A stretch of DNA of 61,690 nt from Tepidiphilus margaritifer DSM 15129 (GTDB lineage Bacteria > Pseudomonadota > Gammaproteobacteria > Burkholderiales > Rhodocyclaceae), in contig NZ_AUDR01000019.1 in assembly GCF_000425565.1 (NCBI RefSeq), positions 12,996-74,685 of the forward strand. Direction: 5' to 3'. Positions 40,558-53,799 of the stretch are shown one piece after another (within the stretch, counting starts at the first letter, position 1; the number at the start of each line of letters is the position of its first letter). Under the pieces are notes generated by a model. It searched no databases. It was not told where the DNA came from and saw only the letters and a list, made by a program, of their open reading frames with translations. Position numbers and translations under genes: made by a program.

Positions 40558-40575
40558 CCGCAACGGACACGCACC

Positions 40576-41622
40576 ATGGCCGGCACGGGCGAATTCCTCA
40601 CGCAGAAAGAAGTCGATGAACTTCTGCGGGACGTCACCGGCGAGAGCGAAGAGCCGGAGACCCCTGAGCAGGAAGAAGGCGGCATTCGCCCCTACAATCT
40701 CGCCACGCAGGAGCGCATCGTGCGTGGGCGCATGCCCACGCTCGAGCTCATCAACGAGCGCTTCGCCCGCAATCTGCGCATCGGCCTGTTCAACTACATC
40801 CGGCGCAACGTCGAGGTGGCCGTGGGCGCCCTGCACGTGCAGAAATACGCCGAGTTCCTGCGCAACCTCGTCATCCCTTCCAACCTCAATCTCGTGCAGA
40901 TGAAACCCTTTCGCGGCACGGGGTTGATCGTGATGGAGCCGAATCTCATCTTTCTCGTGGTCGACATCCTCTTCGGCGGCGACGGGCGCTTTCGCACCCG
41001 CATCGAAGGACGCGACTTCAGCCCCACCGAGCAGCGCATCATCATGGGGTTGCTCAACGTCGTCTTCGAGGAATATCAGAAATCCTGGGCACCGGTCTAC
41101 AAGATCGAACTCAACTACGTACGCTCGGAGATGAACCCTCAATTCGCCAACATCGCCACGCCCTCCGAGATCGTCGTCACCTCCCAATTCGCCCTGGATT
41201 TCGGTATCGGCCAGGCCAACCTCCTGCTGTGCTGGCCCTACTCCATGCTCGAGCCCGTGCGGGATCTCCTCTATTCGACCATGCAGAGCGACCAGATGAC
41301 GCAGGATACGCGTTGGACGCGCAACCTCGGGCGGCGTCTGATGGAAGCGGAGGTCGAATTACGCGCCGAGCTGGGCTACGCCGACATGACCTTGGGCGAT
41401 CTGGTCGAACTGCGCGTGGGCGACGTCATTCCACTCGACATCCCCGATCTCACCACCCTCTTCTGCGAGAGCATCCCGGTGCTGCGCGGCCATTACGGCA
41501 CGCGTGCAGGCCATTATGCGCTCGAGGTCGACCATTTCGTTGCCGAAGAAGAACCGGAAGAGGAAGAAGCCTCCGCCCTGCCACCGACCCTGGCGGGAAC
41601 GACCTCCTCACCCCCTTCCTGA
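40576..41622 (+). CDS. fliM: Flagellar motor switch protein FliM
   Basis: The 348-residue product begins GEFLTQKEVDELLRDVTGES (CheY-P-binding peptide of the LSQxEIDxLL type is LTQKEVDELL). The middle CheC-like domain has FNYIRRNVEVAVGALHVQKY and ILFGGDGRFRTRIEGRDFSP, and the C-terminal SpoA domain VELRAELGYADMTLGDLVEL. It forms the C-ring with FliN and FliG. Confidence 0.96.
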   Translation: MAGTGEFLTQKEVDELLRDVTGESEEPETPEQEEGGIRPYNLATQERIVRGRMPTLELINERFARNLRIGLFNYIRRNVEVAVGALHVQKYAEFLRNLVIPSNLNLVQMKPFRGTGLIVMEPNLIFLVVDILFGGDGRFRTRIEGRDFSPTEQRIIMGLLNVVFEEYQKSWAPVYKIELNYVRSEMNPQFANIATPSEIVVTSQFALDFGIGQANLLLCWPYSMLEPVRDLLYSTMQSDQMTQDTRWTRNLGRRLMEAEVELRAELGYADMTLGDLVELRVGDVIPLDIPDLTTLFCESIPVLRGHYGTRAGHYALEVDHFVAEEEPEEEEASALPPTLAGTTSSPPS

Positions 41623-41644
41623 TCCCCGTGCGAGGATTTTTCCC

Positions 41645-42184
41645 ATGGCAGAGAACGACACTCCTAAAGAAGAAGACAAGGTCAGCGCCGAAGACTGGGC
41701 CGCGGCCATGCAGCAGCAACAGGCCCCGGCCGGCGAAGGCGGCGCCGCCAACCCCGAAGACGAATGGGCGGCGGCGCTCGCCGAGCAGGCGCAGCACGAC
41801 GCCGAGATGGCCCGCGTCGCCCAAGAGCTCAAACAGGCGAGCGACCCCTACCAGGCCAAACCGGCCAAGGATCTCTTTCCCGAATTCGGCGCCGGCGGCA
41901 GCGAGAGCGACAAGCTCAACGACTTCAAGATGATCCTCGACATCCCGGTGCGCGTCACCGTGGAGCTGGGACGCACGAAACTCGCGATCCGCGACGTGTT
42001 GCAACTGGCGCACGGCTCGGTGATCGAGCTCGAGGGGCTCGCCGGCGAACCGATGGACGTGCTCGTCAATGGCACGCTCATCGCCCAGGGCGAAGTGGTC
42101 GTGGTGAATGAAAAATTCGGCATCCGTCTTACCGACATCATCACGCCGGCCGAGCGGATGCGCAAACTGCGGCAGGAAGGCTGA
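41645..42184 (+). CDS. fliN: Flagellar motor switch protein FliN
   Basis: The start at 41645 follows CGAGGA; the frame is open upstream to 41504. The 179-residue product has an acidic, Ala/Gln-rich N-terminus of about 85 residues, then the SpoA domain (MILDIPVRVTVELGRTKLAI, LQLAHGSVIELEGLAGEPMD, VLVNGTLIAQGEVVVVNEKF). It ends the fliK-L-M-N operon at a hairpin. Confidence 0.95.
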   Translation: MAENDTPKEEDKVSAEDWAAAMQQQQAPAGEGGAANPEDEWAAALAEQAQHDAEMARVAQELKQASDPYQAKPAKDLFPEFGAGGSESDKLNDFKMILDIPVRVTVELGRTKLAIRDVLQLAHGSVIELEGLAGEPMDVLVNGTLIAQGEVVVVNEKFGIRLTDIITPAERMRKLRQEG

Positions 42185-42187
42185 AGC

Positions 42188-42214
42188 GGGGCAGGTCAGG
42201 ACGCCCTGCCCCTT
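42188..42214 (+). terminator. Hairpin between fliN and htpG
   Basis: GGGGCAGG and CCTGCCCC pair around a nine-base loop, followed by TT. It lies between convergent genes and could serve both strands, but lacks a proper T run. Confidence 0.5.
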
Positions 42215-42220
42215 GGCGTG

Positions 42221-44140
42221 TCACGCGGTCGGCGCGAGCAGCAGCCGGTTCATGCGCTGCACGAAGGCCGCCGGATCCTCCAGTTTCCCTCCTTCGGCCA
42301 GCAGGGCCTCTTCATAGAGGAGCAACGCCCAGTCGGCAAACGCTTCGTCGGAGGCCGCCTGCAGCCTGGCGATCACCGGGTGCGTCGGGTTGAGCTCGAG
42401 GATGGGCTTGTGCGCCGGCACCTCCTGCCCGAGCTCGCGCAGCAGCCGCGCGAGCTGCATCCCCGGCTCGTGTTCTTCGACCACCAGGCAGGCGGGCGCC
42501 TCCGTGAGCCGCGAGGAGACCCGCACCGCCTTGACGCGCTCACCCAAAGCCGTTTGCAGCCGTTCGAGGAGCGGCTTGAGCCGCTCGTCGGCCTCCTCAC
42601 GCGCCTTTTTCTCCTCTTCCGACAGCAGCGCCGACTCCATCTCGCCCTTGGCGACGGAGGCGAGCGGCTTGCCCCGATACTCGGGCAGATAAGCCACCCA
42701 CCATTCGTCGATGCGATCGGCAAGGAGCAGCACCTCGATCCCTTTCTGACGGAAAGCCTCTAGATGCGGGCTGTGGCGCGCCGCGGAGAAAGACTCGGCC
42801 GTGAGGTAGTAGATACGCTCCTGCCCCGGTTTCATGCGAGATATATAATCATCGAACGAGACCGTCTCTTCGGGCAAGTCGTTGTACGTGGACGCGAAGC
42901 GCAAGAGACCGGCGATGCGCTCGCGATTGGCCGGATCCTCGATGATCCCCTCTTTGAGCACGCGGCCGAACTCACGCCAGAAGCGGGCGTATTTCTCCGG
43001 TTCGTTCTTGGCGAGCTGCTCGAGCAGCCCCAGCACGCGCTTGGTGACGCCGGCGCGGATCGCCTCGATCTCGCGCGAATCCTGCAACATTTCGCGCGAG
43101 ACGTTGAGCGGCAGATCGGCCGCGTCGACCACCCCGCGCACGAAGCGCAGGTAGCGCGGCAACAACCGCTCGGCATCCTCCAGCACGAAGACGCGCCGCA
43201 CGTAGAGCTTGAGCCCGTGACGCGGCGTGCGCTCGAAGAGGTCGAACGGCGCGCGCTGCGGCAGGTAGAGGAGCATCGTGTATTCGTGCCGGCCCTCCAC
43301 TTTGGCGTGCGTCCAGGCAAGCGGCGCCTCGAAGTCGTGCGCCACGTGTTTGTAGAATTCGATGTATTCCTCTTCGGAGATCTCCTGCTTGGCGCGGGCC
43401 CAGAGGGCGGAGGCGCGATTGACCTGCTCCCACTCCTCCTCCTTGACGAGCTCGCCACGGCTCTCGTCCCAGCGCTCCTTGCGCATCAGGATGGGCCAGA
43501 GGATGTGATCGGAATACTTGCGGATGAGCTCGCGCAGCCGCACCCCGGAGAGGAATTCGTCTTCCCCCTCGCGCAGATGCAGCACCACCTCGGTGCCGCG
43601 CTCGGGGCGCTCGATCTCGGCCACCTCGAAAGTCCCCGCCGACTCGCCCGTCATGGCGCATTCCCACAGTACGCCGGCGCTCGGCGGTAAGCCGGCGCGG
43701 CGAGAACGCACGGTGACGCGATCGGCCACGATGAAAGCGGAGTAGAAACCGACACCGAACTGACCGATGAGCCGCGCGTCGGTCTGTCCGCCGGCACCGA
43801 GCTTTTGCAGGAATTCGCGCGTACCCGACTTGGCGATGGTGCCCAGATGGGCTACCGCCTCCTCACGGCTCATGCCGATGCCGTTGTCGCGGATCGTCAC
43901 GGTGCGCGCAGTGCGGTCGTAATCGACCCAGATTTTGAGCTCGCCGTCGCCCTCGAAGAGCTCCGGCTGTTGCGCCGCCTCGAAGCGCAGTTTGTCACAG
44001 GCATCCGACGCGTTCGAGACGAGCTCACGCAGAAAGATTTCTTTGTTCGAATAGAGCGAATGCACCACCAGGTGCAGCAGCTGCTGCACCTCGGCCTGAA
44101 ACTCCATTTTCCGGCGGGTTGCGTCGTTCGTTTCAGCCAT
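42221..44140 (-). CDS. htpG: Molecular chaperone HtpG (Hsp90)
   Basis: The start at 44140 follows GGAGCGAGACG; the open frame continues upstream to 44587, but this is greB antisense. The 639-residue product has the GHKL ATP site ([45 protein letters not shown]), the middle domain ([31 protein letters not shown]) and the C-terminal dimer domain. It is an ATP-dependent cytosolic chaperone, convergent with the flagellar operon. Confidence 0.96.
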   Translation of the reverse strand: MAETNDATRRKMEFQAEVQQLLHLVVHSLYSNKEIFLRELVSNASDACDKLRFEAAQQPELFEGDGELKIWVDYDRTARTVTIRDNGIGMSREEAVAHLGTIAKSGTREFLQKLGAGGQTDARLIGQFGVGFYSAFIVADRVTVRSRRAGLPPSAGVLWECAMTGESAGTFEVAEIERPERGTEVVLHLREGEDEFLSGVRLRELIRKYSDHILWPILMRKERWDESRGELVKEEEWEQVNRASALWARAKQEISEEEYIEFYKHVAHDFEAPLAWTHAKVEGRHEYTMLLYLPQRAPFDLFERTPRHGLKLYVRRVFVLEDAERLLPRYLRFVRGVVDAADLPLNVSREMLQDSREIEAIRAGVTKRVLGLLEQLAKNEPEKYARFWREFGRVLKEGIIEDPANRERIAGLLRFASTYNDLPEETVSFDDYISRMKPGQERIYYLTAESFSAARHSPHLEAFRQKGIEVLLLADRIDEWWVAYLPEYRGKPLASVAKGEMESALLSEEEKKAREEADERLKPLLERLQTALGERVKAVRVSSRLTEAPACLVVEEHEPGMQLARLLRELGQEVPAHKPILELNPTHPVIARLQAASDEAFADWALLLYEEALLAEGGKLEDPAAFVQRMNRLLLAPTA

Positions 44141-44202
44141 CGTCTCGCTCCTGTCGATCGTCGTTCGGGATTCCCCGTTTCTGGGCATGGCAGGGAAAAT
44201 TT

Positions 44203-44760
44203 TCAAGAGGATGTTTCGTAGCGGATATCGACGATCTCCACCTCGCGCACGCCGCCCGGCGTCGGGATACGCACCACTTCGCCCAATTCGGCCTTGAGCA
44301 AGCCGCGCGCGAGCGGCGCGATCCAGCTCACCTTGCCCTCCCCTGCATCGGCCTCGTCGACCCCGACGATCTGCCAGGTCTCTTCGGTCTCGGTATCCAG
44401 ATCGCGGATCGTCACCGTCGCCCCGAAGAAGACGCGGTCGGTCTGCGTCTGTTCGCGCGGATCGACCACCACGGCCGATTCCAGCCGTTTGGTGAGGTAG
44501 CGCAGGCGCCGGTCGATCTCTCTCAGGCGGCGCTTGCCGTAGATGTAGTCGCCGTTCTCGGAACGGTCGCCGTTGCTCGCCGCCCACGCCACCGTCTCGA
44601 CGAGTTGCGGGCGCTCGACCTTGAGGAGCCGCTCGAACTCCTCGCGCAAAGCGCGATAGCCGGTCGGCGTCATGTAGTTCTTGAACCCGGGAAAGCTCTG
44701 GACCTCGACGAGCTCTTCGTCCTCGTCGACCTCGCTCTCGCGCACGAATGCCTTGCTCAT
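44203..44760 (-). CDS. greB: Transcription elongation factor GreB
   Basis: The start at 44760 follows AGGAGGAGC. The 185-residue product has the coiled-coil with acidic tip ([36 protein letters not shown]) and the C-terminal FKBP-like domain ([38 protein letters not shown]). GreB restarts backtracked RNA polymerase by stimulating transcript cleavage. The YIYGKRR motif after the tip is typical of GreB rather than GreA. Confidence 0.95.
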   Translation of the reverse strand: MSKAFVRESEVDEDEELVEVQSFPGFKNYMTPTGYRALREEFERLLKVERPQLVETVAWAASNGDRSENGDYIYGKRRLREIDRRLRYLTKRLESAVVVDPREQTQTDRVFFGATVTIRDLDTETEETWQIVGVDEADAGEGKVSWIAPLARGLLKAELGEVVRIPTPGGVREVEIVDIRYETSS

Positions 44761-44829
44761 GCGTGCTCCTCCTGAAGCGTCAAGAAAAACGGTAAAGTAT
44801 AGTCTTCGATTCTGCCGGAGGGTTCCACC

Positions 44830-45567
44830 ATGACGTTCGCCACCGATCCGCTCGTCGTCCTCATCCACGGCGCCGGGCACGACCGGCGCATCTGGTGGGC
44901 CGTCACCCTAGGGCTGAGCCGGCTGGGGTGGCAGGTGAGCGCCCCCGATCTTCCGGGACACGGTGCCGACGAACGTGCGCCGTGCCCCACCATCGAGGAA
45001 TACGCTGCGGCGCTCGCCGCCGGTCTCGATCCCGAGCGTCCGATCGTCGCCGTCGGCCACAGCATGGGCTCGCTCGTGGCGCTCGAACTCGCCCTGCGAC
45101 TGGGTGAGCGCTGCCGCGGACTCGCGCTCATCGGCACGGCGCTGCCGATGGCGGTGAGTGCGGAATTGCTCGAGCGTGCCGCTGAGCCGCGCGCCGCCTG
45201 CCAGCTGATGGAACCCTGGGCGTTCGGGGCACGAGCCCGGAACACAGGGTTACCACGTGCCGTGCAGGAACTCGTACTGGAACAACGCCCCGGCGTGCTC
45301 GCCAACGACCTGCGCGCCTGCGCTGCCTACGCCGCCGAACCGGCGCTGGAGCGCGCCAAGGCAATGACCGCACCGGCGCTCTTCCTTACCGGCGCCCAAG
45401 ACCGCATGACGCCCGTCAAGGCAGCGGCCCTCCTATGGGAAACCCTGGCACGGCGCGAAGCCGCCTGCACCTGGCACACGCTCCCCGGCGTGGGGCACAC
45501 CCCGATGCTGGAAGCGCCGCTCACCTTGCGCTGGCTGCTACATCGTTTCCTGCGCAACTGCCGCTGA
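44830..45567 (+). CDS. Alpha/beta hydrolase
   Basis: The 245-residue product has the alpha/beta hydrolase order: oxyanion loop VVLIHGAGHDRRIWWAVTLG, APDLPGHGADE, nucleophile Ser in VAVGHSMGSLVAL, acid LFLTGAQDRMTPVKA and catalytic His in LPGVGHTPMLEAP. The substrate is not predictable. It is divergent from greB with 69 bp between. Confidence 0.88.
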   Translation: MTFATDPLVVLIHGAGHDRRIWWAVTLGLSRLGWQVSAPDLPGHGADERAPCPTIEEYAAALAAGLDPERPIVAVGHSMGSLVALELALRLGERCRGLALIGTALPMAVSAELLERAAEPRAACQLMEPWAFGARARNTGLPRAVQELVLEQRPGVLANDLRACAAYAAEPALERAKAMTAPALFLTGAQDRMTPVKAAALLWETLARREAACTWHTLPGVGHTPMLEAPLTLRWLLHRFLRNCR

Positions 45568-45581
45568 GTGAGCGCTCCATT

Positions 45582-46409
45582 TCAGAGTTCGAGCTCGAGC
45601 ACGATCGGCTGATGGTCTGAGGCGGCCGTCTCCTGCTCCACGAAGAAATCCCGCACCGCCGGGCGCAGCGCCTCGCTCACCCAGGCGTAGTCGCAGCAGT
45701 AAGGATGATCGGGCCACTCCGCCCCGTGCAATCCCACCGTGTGCGCGTGCGGCGCCGCCCCGTGCACCAGACGCCAGGCGTCGAACCACAGGCCGCTTTC
45801 CTCGAGCAGACGGTACTCCTCGTCTTCGGGGGCGAAGTTCCCGTCCCCCAGCCATACCGCCGCGGCCGGGCGCGGCCAGGCGCGGAAGGTCGCCTCTTCC
45901 TCGTCCCCGCCGCCCTCCGGCCAGGCGAGGATTTCCCGCTGATGTTCGACGAGGGCGGCAACCTGTGCCAGGCGCTGGCGCCGCGAGTAGTATTCCAGAT
46001 GGGTCGTCGCCACGCGCAGCCGGTGCTCCCCCACCCGCAATGTTGCCTCGAGCAGCACCCGCGGCATGCACTTGTCGGTCTCCGGCGGCAGGTAGGGCAG
46101 GCTCACGCGCAGCACCTGCTCCACCGGCAGGCGGCTTCCCAGCCAGTTGCCGAAGAGTGCCCTGCCGCCGTGCGCGCGCGGCACGTCGAGCGCCGGGGCA
46201 TAGAATCCGCGATACTCCGGCAAGGCACCGCGCAGGATGGCCGGTCCGTCCTCGCCGCGCGAACCGGGCAGTTCGTCGAAGCGGCTCGCCACTTCCTGCA
46301 GGCAGAACACGTCGGCGTCGAACGCGCGCAGCATCGTCAGAATCCGCGCCCAATCGACGCGCCCGTCCGCTCCACGCCCCCACTGGATGTTCCAGCTGAC
46401 GATGCGCAT
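45582..46409 (-). CDS. Endonuclease/exonuclease/phosphatase family protein
   Basis: The 275-residue product has the EEP fold: MRIVSWNIQWGRGADGRVDW (Asn of motif 1), ADVFCLQEVAS (metal-binding Glu), VATTHLEYYSRRQRLAQVAA, a GDGNFAPED motif in place of GDFN, and the final ASDHQPIVLELEL with the catalytic Asp-His pair. The substrate could be DNA, a phosphoester or a lipid. It is convergent with the hydrolase and precedes nothing in its operon; the PilZ gene lies upstream by eight bases. Confidence 0.85.
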   Translation of the reverse strand: MRIVSWNIQWGRGADGRVDWARILTMLRAFDADVFCLQEVASRFDELPGSRGEDGPAILRGALPEYRGFYAPALDVPRAHGGRALFGNWLGSRLPVEQVLRVSLPYLPPETDKCMPRVLLEATLRVGEHRLRVATTHLEYYSRRQRLAQVAALVEHQREILAWPEGGGDEEEATFRAWPRPAAAVWLGDGNFAPEDEEYRLLEESGLWFDAWRLVHGAAPHAHTVGLHGAEWPDHPYCCDYAWVSEALRPAVRDFFVEQETAASDHQPIVLELEL

Positions 46410-46417
46410 TCTTCCCC

Positions 46418-47314
46418 CTAGCCAAGTACCGCGGGATTGATCTGTACCGCGGCGATGTAGGTCATCAGGGCGACGGTATCCTCGGGCGTGAGGTCGACGA
46501 ATTCGATGCCATAGCCCCTCGCCCCCTCGAGGGTGCGATCCTCGATGTCACGTTCCGAACGCACGATGGCCGGCACCGCCAGGATGATCTCCGTGCCAGC
46601 GATCTCCAGTTTGAACTTGATCTGGATGCGCTGTCCGACCTTCAGCGGATGGCGCGTGGCCAGCAATCCCCCGCCCACCGACAGGTCGAGGATGACCCCA
46701 CCGAACGCCCGATTGTCGTCGGAGACCACCGCCGCCACCAGGCGCACCGGCACCCGCTCGCTGCGCCGCAGCCGCACTGCCACCACATCCATCGGATAAG
46801 TAAGATGGAGATGAGGGTAAGGGCGAGAGGCATTGACCAACACGGAAGAAGGGAAGACGAAGGCGTAAGAACCGACGCTGCCGCGCACTTGCAAGGCGGT
46901 GCCATCGGGCACGAACAGCGGCAGTCCCCCACGCTCCAAGGCATCGATGATCACCGACCTACCGCGCAAGGCCCCGATGTAGCGCACGAAATAGCGATCT
47001 TCTTCCTTGCCCAGCTGGATCTGCAGGACGGCTCCTGGCAGCAGGCGCAGTTCCTCGAAATCGAGGTGGATCGCATTTTTACCCGGCTCTTCCTCCTTTT
47101 CGACCACTTTCAAGGCCGTACCGATCGCCTGACGAAAACGCTCGTCGGTGGTCAGGTTGCGCTCCGCCCCCTGGCGCAGGAGTTTCTCCTTCTCCTCGGC
47201 CGAAGCGATCACGTGGCCCTTTGCCAGCAAGAGTCGGCCGTGCCGGTCGAAGACATCGAAGGGGATCGGCTTACCGACCAGAAATTCGCTGGGGCGGACG
47301 GGGACACGGAGCAC
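46418..47314 (-). CDS. PilZ-domain c-di-GMP receptor (YcgR-like, second copy)
   Basis: The 298-residue product has an N-terminal region of about 90 residues (SEFLVGKPIPFDVFDRHGRL), a middle YcgR-N type domain (LLPGAVLQIQLGKEEDRYFV, VRYIGALRGRSVIIDALE) and a C-terminal PilZ domain with VRLRRSERVPVRLVA (RxxxR) and LDLSVGGGLLATRHPLK (DxSxxG). It should bind c-di-GMP. The partner is unknown. Confidence 0.82.
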   Translation of the reverse strand: MLRVPVRPSEFLVGKPIPFDVFDRHGRLLLAKGHVIASAEEKEKLLRQGAERNLTTDERFRQAIGTALKVVEKEEEPGKNAIHLDFEELRLLPGAVLQIQLGKEEDRYFVRYIGALRGRSVIIDALERGGLPLFVPDGTALQVRGSVGSYAFVFPSSVLVNASRPYPHLHLTYPMDVVAVRLRRSERVPVRLVAAVVSDDNRAFGGVILDLSVGGGLLATRHPLKVGQRIQIKFKLEIAGTEIILAVPAIVRSERDIEDRTLEGARGYGIEFVDLTPEDTVALMTYIAAVQINPAVLG

Positions 47315-47370
47315 CTTGGATTCTCCTCTCGGCCGGAACGGCGCGGAAGGATCATTCTATCGCGCCCTCT

Positions 47371-49200
47371 TCATGGCGAAGCAGGAGGACTCTCGCTTCT
47401 CTCCCCTTCCTGCGGCAGATAGACACCGAGGAGATACCAGTCTGGTCCGGGTCGAGGCGCATTCCCAGGGCCCATCCCGTGCAGGCGCCCTTTCGGATCG
47501 ATCGCCAACAGCAGCTGCCCCCGACCAGCGAATTGCTCCTGATAAGCATCGAGGGAGAATGCCTCGCTCAAGCGCGTCGTATAGACCTTCGCACCTCGTT
47601 CCAACAACGCCAGCAATTCCGCCAAACCGGTTTCCTGACCACCAATGAGGCGGGCGTAGCGCCGATCCGCCACCTGCTGTCCTTCCTTGGCCATCTCGTC
47701 GGGCGTCAATAAGACATAAACATTACCCCTTCCGAATTCACGTCGATAGCGCACCGCCGCCAGCGCGTTCAGTTCCGGATACGGCGACATCGCCAGCAGG
47801 TACCCCACCCCGACGAGATCGAGCCGCCGGTCGGCTTCCTTCGAGACCACGTTGCCGAAGAACGTCTCCAGCCCGGCCATGCGCGCCTCGCGCACCAGGG
47901 CATAATCGGTGTCGGCCACGATCGCCCGAAAGCCCAGTCTGGTGAGCGCCAGGCCCAATTCTCGCCCCAGACGATGCGCCCCCACGATCAGTACCCCGCG
48001 TGCCTGCGGCTCCGCCACCCCCAGGCGTTGCGCCGCCAGGCGGGCGGTGCCGCCGGCGAAGAGCACCGTGCCAATGATCACGGAAAAGGTGAGCGGCACC
48101 AGGACCTCCGCCCCCGGGTGCCCCAGCTCGCGCAAGCGCAGCGCAAAAAGCGCCGATACCGCCGCAGCCACGATTCCTCGCGGTCCGATCCAGGCGATCA
48201 ACACCTTCTCCTGCCACCTCAGTCCGCTCCCCCAAGTCGACGCCCATACCTTGAGCGGCTGGGCCACGAACTGGATCGCCATGAAGACCAACACCACCCC
48301 CTTGCCGACCTCGGTGAGCCGCCCCACGTCCAATCTCGCTGCCAGGACGATGAAGAGCACCGAGATCAGCAGGAGGGTGAGCGTTTCCTTGAACGAGAGG
48401 ATGTTCTCGAGCGGAACCCCTTTCATGTTGGCCAGGCGCATGCCCATCACCGTCACCGCCAACAATCCCGCCTCGTGGGCGAGCATGTTCGCCGCCGTGA
48501 AGACTCCGACCACGAAGGCGAGCACGATGACGTTGTCGAGATAATCGGGCACCAGATAGCGGCGCAACATCCGTCCCAGCGCCTCGGCCGCGATCCAGCC
48601 AGCGGCGAATCCGACCGCCACCGCCTTGACGAATACCCACAGCACCGACCAGGCCGGCAGATCGGGCAGCGCGCGGCTGACGAGAAACTGATAGACCAGC
48701 ACCGCCGCCAGCGCCCCGATCGGATCGATCACGATCCCCTCCCAACGCAGCACCGTGGCCACCTTGTCACTGGGACGCACGAAACGCAGCAGCGGCACGA
48801 TCACCGTGGGCCCCGTCACCATCACCAACGCCCCGAAGAGCGCCGCCAGACCCCAATCGAGGTCCACGAACATGCGGGCCGCCGATGCCGCCACGGCCCA
48901 GGTCAACAACGCCCCGATGCTCACCAGGCGCAGTACCACCGTACTCATGCCCCGCAATTCGCTCAAACGAAGCGTGAGGCTGCCCTCGAAGAGAATGAGC
49001 GCCACCGCCAAAGACACCATGGGGAAAAGGACGGGGCCAAACAGGTGATCCGGATCGAGCCATCCCAATCCCGGACCTGCCACGATCCCTAATAACAGCA
49101 GAAAGACGATCGCCGGGATCTGGGTACGCCACGCCACCCACTGCGCCGCCACGCCGGCGACGACGATGGAGGCGAGCGCCAACAGGATATTCTCGTTCAC
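47371..49200 (-). CDS. Cation:proton antiporter with a C-terminal Rossmann domain
   Basis: The 609-residue product has a GTG start at 49200 after GGAGGAAAG. About 12-13 membrane helices (1-390) form a Na+/H+ exchanger domain (WRTQIPAIVFLLLLGIVAGP, VMVTGPTVIVPLLRFVRPSD, LIAWIGPRGIVAAAVSALFA). A cytoplasmic TrkA-N-like domain follows (RGVLIVGAHRLGRELGLALT, FRAIVADTDYALVREARMAG). It probably exchanges Na+ or K+ for protons, with nucleotide control. Confidence 0.88.
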   Translation of the reverse strand: MNENILLALASIVVAGVAAQWVAWRTQIPAIVFLLLLGIVAGPGLGWLDPDHLFGPVLFPMVSLAVALILFEGSLTLRLSELRGMSTVVLRLVSIGALLTWAVAASAARMFVDLDWGLAALFGALVMVTGPTVIVPLLRFVRPSDKVATVLRWEGIVIDPIGALAAVLVYQFLVSRALPDLPAWSVLWVFVKAVAVGFAAGWIAAEALGRMLRRYLVPDYLDNVIVLAFVVGVFTAANMLAHEAGLLAVTVMGMRLANMKGVPLENILSFKETLTLLLISVLFIVLAARLDVGRLTEVGKGVVLVFMAIQFVAQPLKVWASTWGSGLRWQEKVLIAWIGPRGIVAAAVSALFALRLRELGHPGAEVLVPLTFSVIIGTVLFAGGTARLAAQRLGVAEPQARGVLIVGAHRLGRELGLALTRLGFRAIVADTDYALVREARMAGLETFFGNVVSKEADRRLDLVGVGYLLAMSPYPELNALAAVRYRREFGRGNVYVLLTPDEMAKEGQQVADRRYARLIGGQETGLAELLALLERGAKVYTTRLSEAFSLDAYQEQFAGRGQLLLAIDPKGRLHGMGPGNAPRPGPDWYLLGVYLPQEGERSESPPASP

Positions 49201-49261
49201 CGAACTTTCCTCCCGATTCCGATCCGTTCCCGATTATAAAAGGTCGATGGAACCGACCTGC

Positions 49262-49290
49262 TTGACCAAAGCCCATCGAGCCGCTAACGT
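49262..49290 (+). promoter_or_regulatory. Candidate promoter of the ilvB-ilvH-ilvC operon
   Basis: TTGACC (49262-49267), 17-base spacer, TAACGT (49285-49290), 50 bases before ilvB. No leader peptide or attenuator is seen. Confidence 0.45.
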
Positions 49291-49340
49291 TACGGGTTTA
49301 CCCGATCCTTGCATGGATCATCCCCACGAGGTATACCCCC

Positions 49341-51056
49341 ATGCTCCTCACCGGCGCCGAAATCGTCGTCCAGTGCCTGCAGCGCGAAAACGTCAAATAC
49401 GTCTTCGGCTACCCCGGCGGTGCGGTCCTGCACATCTACGATGCCTTCTTCCAACAAGACGAGATCCGGCACGTGCTCGTGCGCCACGAGCAGGCCGCGG
49501 TGCATGCCGCCGACGGCTATGCGCGCGCAAGCGGCGAAGTGGGCGTGGCGCTCGTCACCTCCGGCCCCGGCGCGACCAACGCGGTCACCGGCATCGCCAC
49601 GGCCTATTGCGACTCCATTCCGGTGGTGATCCTCTCCGGCCAAGTCCCCACCGCCATGATCGGGCAGGACGCCTTCCAGGAAGTCGACACGGTAGGCATC
49701 ACCCGCCCCTGCGTCAAGCACAACTTCCTCGTCAAGGACGTCGCCGAGCTCGCCGATACCCTCAAAAAAGCCTTCCACATCGCCCGTACCGGCCGCCCCG
49801 GCCCAGTGCTCGTCGACATCCCCAAAGACGTCTCGGCCGCCAAGTGCGAGTTCCGCTACCCCGAAACGGTGTCGATGCGCTCCTACAACCCCGTCGTCAA
49901 GGGGCACCAGGGGCAGATCCGCAAGGCCGTCAAGGCGCTGCGGGAGGCCAAGCGCCCCATCCTCTACGCTGGCGGCGGGGTGATCCTCGCCGATGCCGCC
50001 GACGAGCTCACGGCACTCGCCCGCCGGGTGGGCGCCCCGGTCACCACCACGCTCATGGCGCTGGGCGCCTACCCGGCGAGCGACCGCCAATTCCTCGGCA
50101 TGCCCGGCATGCACGGCACCTACGAAGCCAACCTCGCCCTGCACCACGCCGACGTCGTGCTCTCGGTCGGCGCACGTTTCGACGACCGCGTCATCGGCAG
50201 CCCCGAGCACTTCGCCAGCGAACCGCGCACCATCATCCACATCGACATCGACCCTTCCTCCATCAGCAAGCGCGTCAAAGCCGATCTGCCCATCGTCGGC
50301 GACGTGCGCCACGTGCTCGCCGACTTCCTGCGCATCCTCGACGAAGAGGGCGTCACCGCCCCGAGCGAGGCGCTCGCCCCCTGGTGGGAACGCATCGAAC
50401 AATGGCGCGCCCGGCGCTGCCTGGCCTACGAGCAGCCGGCCGAAGGCCCCATCAAGCCGCAATACGTGATCGAGACCCTGTGGAAAGTGACCAAAGGCGA
50501 TGCCATCGTCACCTCCGACGTGGGGCAACACCAGATGTGGGCGGCGCAATACTACCGCTTCGATCACCCACGCCGCTGGCTCAATTCCGGCGGGCTGGGC
50601 ACCATGGGCGTGGGGTTGCCCTACGCCATGGGCGCGCGCTTCGCCCGGCCCGATGCGCCGGTGGTGTGCGTCACCGGCGAAGCCTCGATCCAGATGTGCA
50701 TCCAGGAACTCTCCACCTGCAAGCAATTCCGCCTGCCGCTCAAGATCGTCAATCTCAACAACGGCTATCTCGGCATGGTACGGCAGTGGCAGCAGCTCTT
50801 CCACGGCGGGCGTTATTCCGAATCCTACATGGACTCCCTGCCCGACTTCGCCGCGCTCGCCCGTGCCTACGGCCACGTCGGCATCCGCGTGGATCGTCCC
50901 GCCGATCTCCAGCCGGCGCTCGAGCGCGCCTTCAGCGAGCATGCCAACGAGCTCGTCTTTCTGGACGTGCGCATCGATCCCCGCGAGAACGTCTATCCCA
51001 TGATCCAGGGCGGCAAGGGGCTCACCGAGATGATCCTCTCGGCCGACGACCTCTGA
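49341..51056 (+). CDS. ilvB: Acetolactate synthase large subunit
   Basis: The 571-residue thiamine diphosphate enzyme joins two pyruvates, or pyruvate and 2-oxobutyrate, in branched-chain amino acid synthesis. It has the catalytic Glu in [43 protein letters not shown]-region [10 protein letters not shown], and the ThDP-binding part [38 protein letters not shown] and [20 protein letters not shown]. It is followed after 24 bases by the regulatory subunit. Confidence 0.96.
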   Translation: MLLTGAEIVVQCLQRENVKYVFGYPGGAVLHIYDAFFQQDEIRHVLVRHEQAAVHAADGYARASGEVGVALVTSGPGATNAVTGIATAYCDSIPVVILSGQVPTAMIGQDAFQEVDTVGITRPCVKHNFLVKDVAELADTLKKAFHIARTGRPGPVLVDIPKDVSAAKCEFRYPETVSMRSYNPVVKGHQGQIRKAVKALREAKRPILYAGGGVILADAADELTALARRVGAPVTTTLMALGAYPASDRQFLGMPGMHGTYEANLALHHADVVLSVGARFDDRVIGSPEHFASEPRTIIHIDIDPSSISKRVKADLPIVGDVRHVLADFLRILDEEGVTAPSEALAPWWERIEQWRARRCLAYEQPAEGPIKPQYVIETLWKVTKGDAIVTSDVGQHQMWAAQYYRFDHPRRWLNSGGLGTMGVGLPYAMGARFARPDAPVVCVTGEASIQMCIQELSTCKQFRLPLKIVNLNNGYLGMVRQWQQLFHGGRYSESYMDSLPDFAALARAYGHVGIRVDRPADLQPALERAFSEHANELVFLDVRIDPRENVYPMIQGGKGLTEMILSADDL

Positions 51057-51080
51057 GCCCACGGCACAGGAACGAACACC

Positions 51081-53773
<2,693 letters not shown>

Positions 53774-53799
<26 letters not shown>
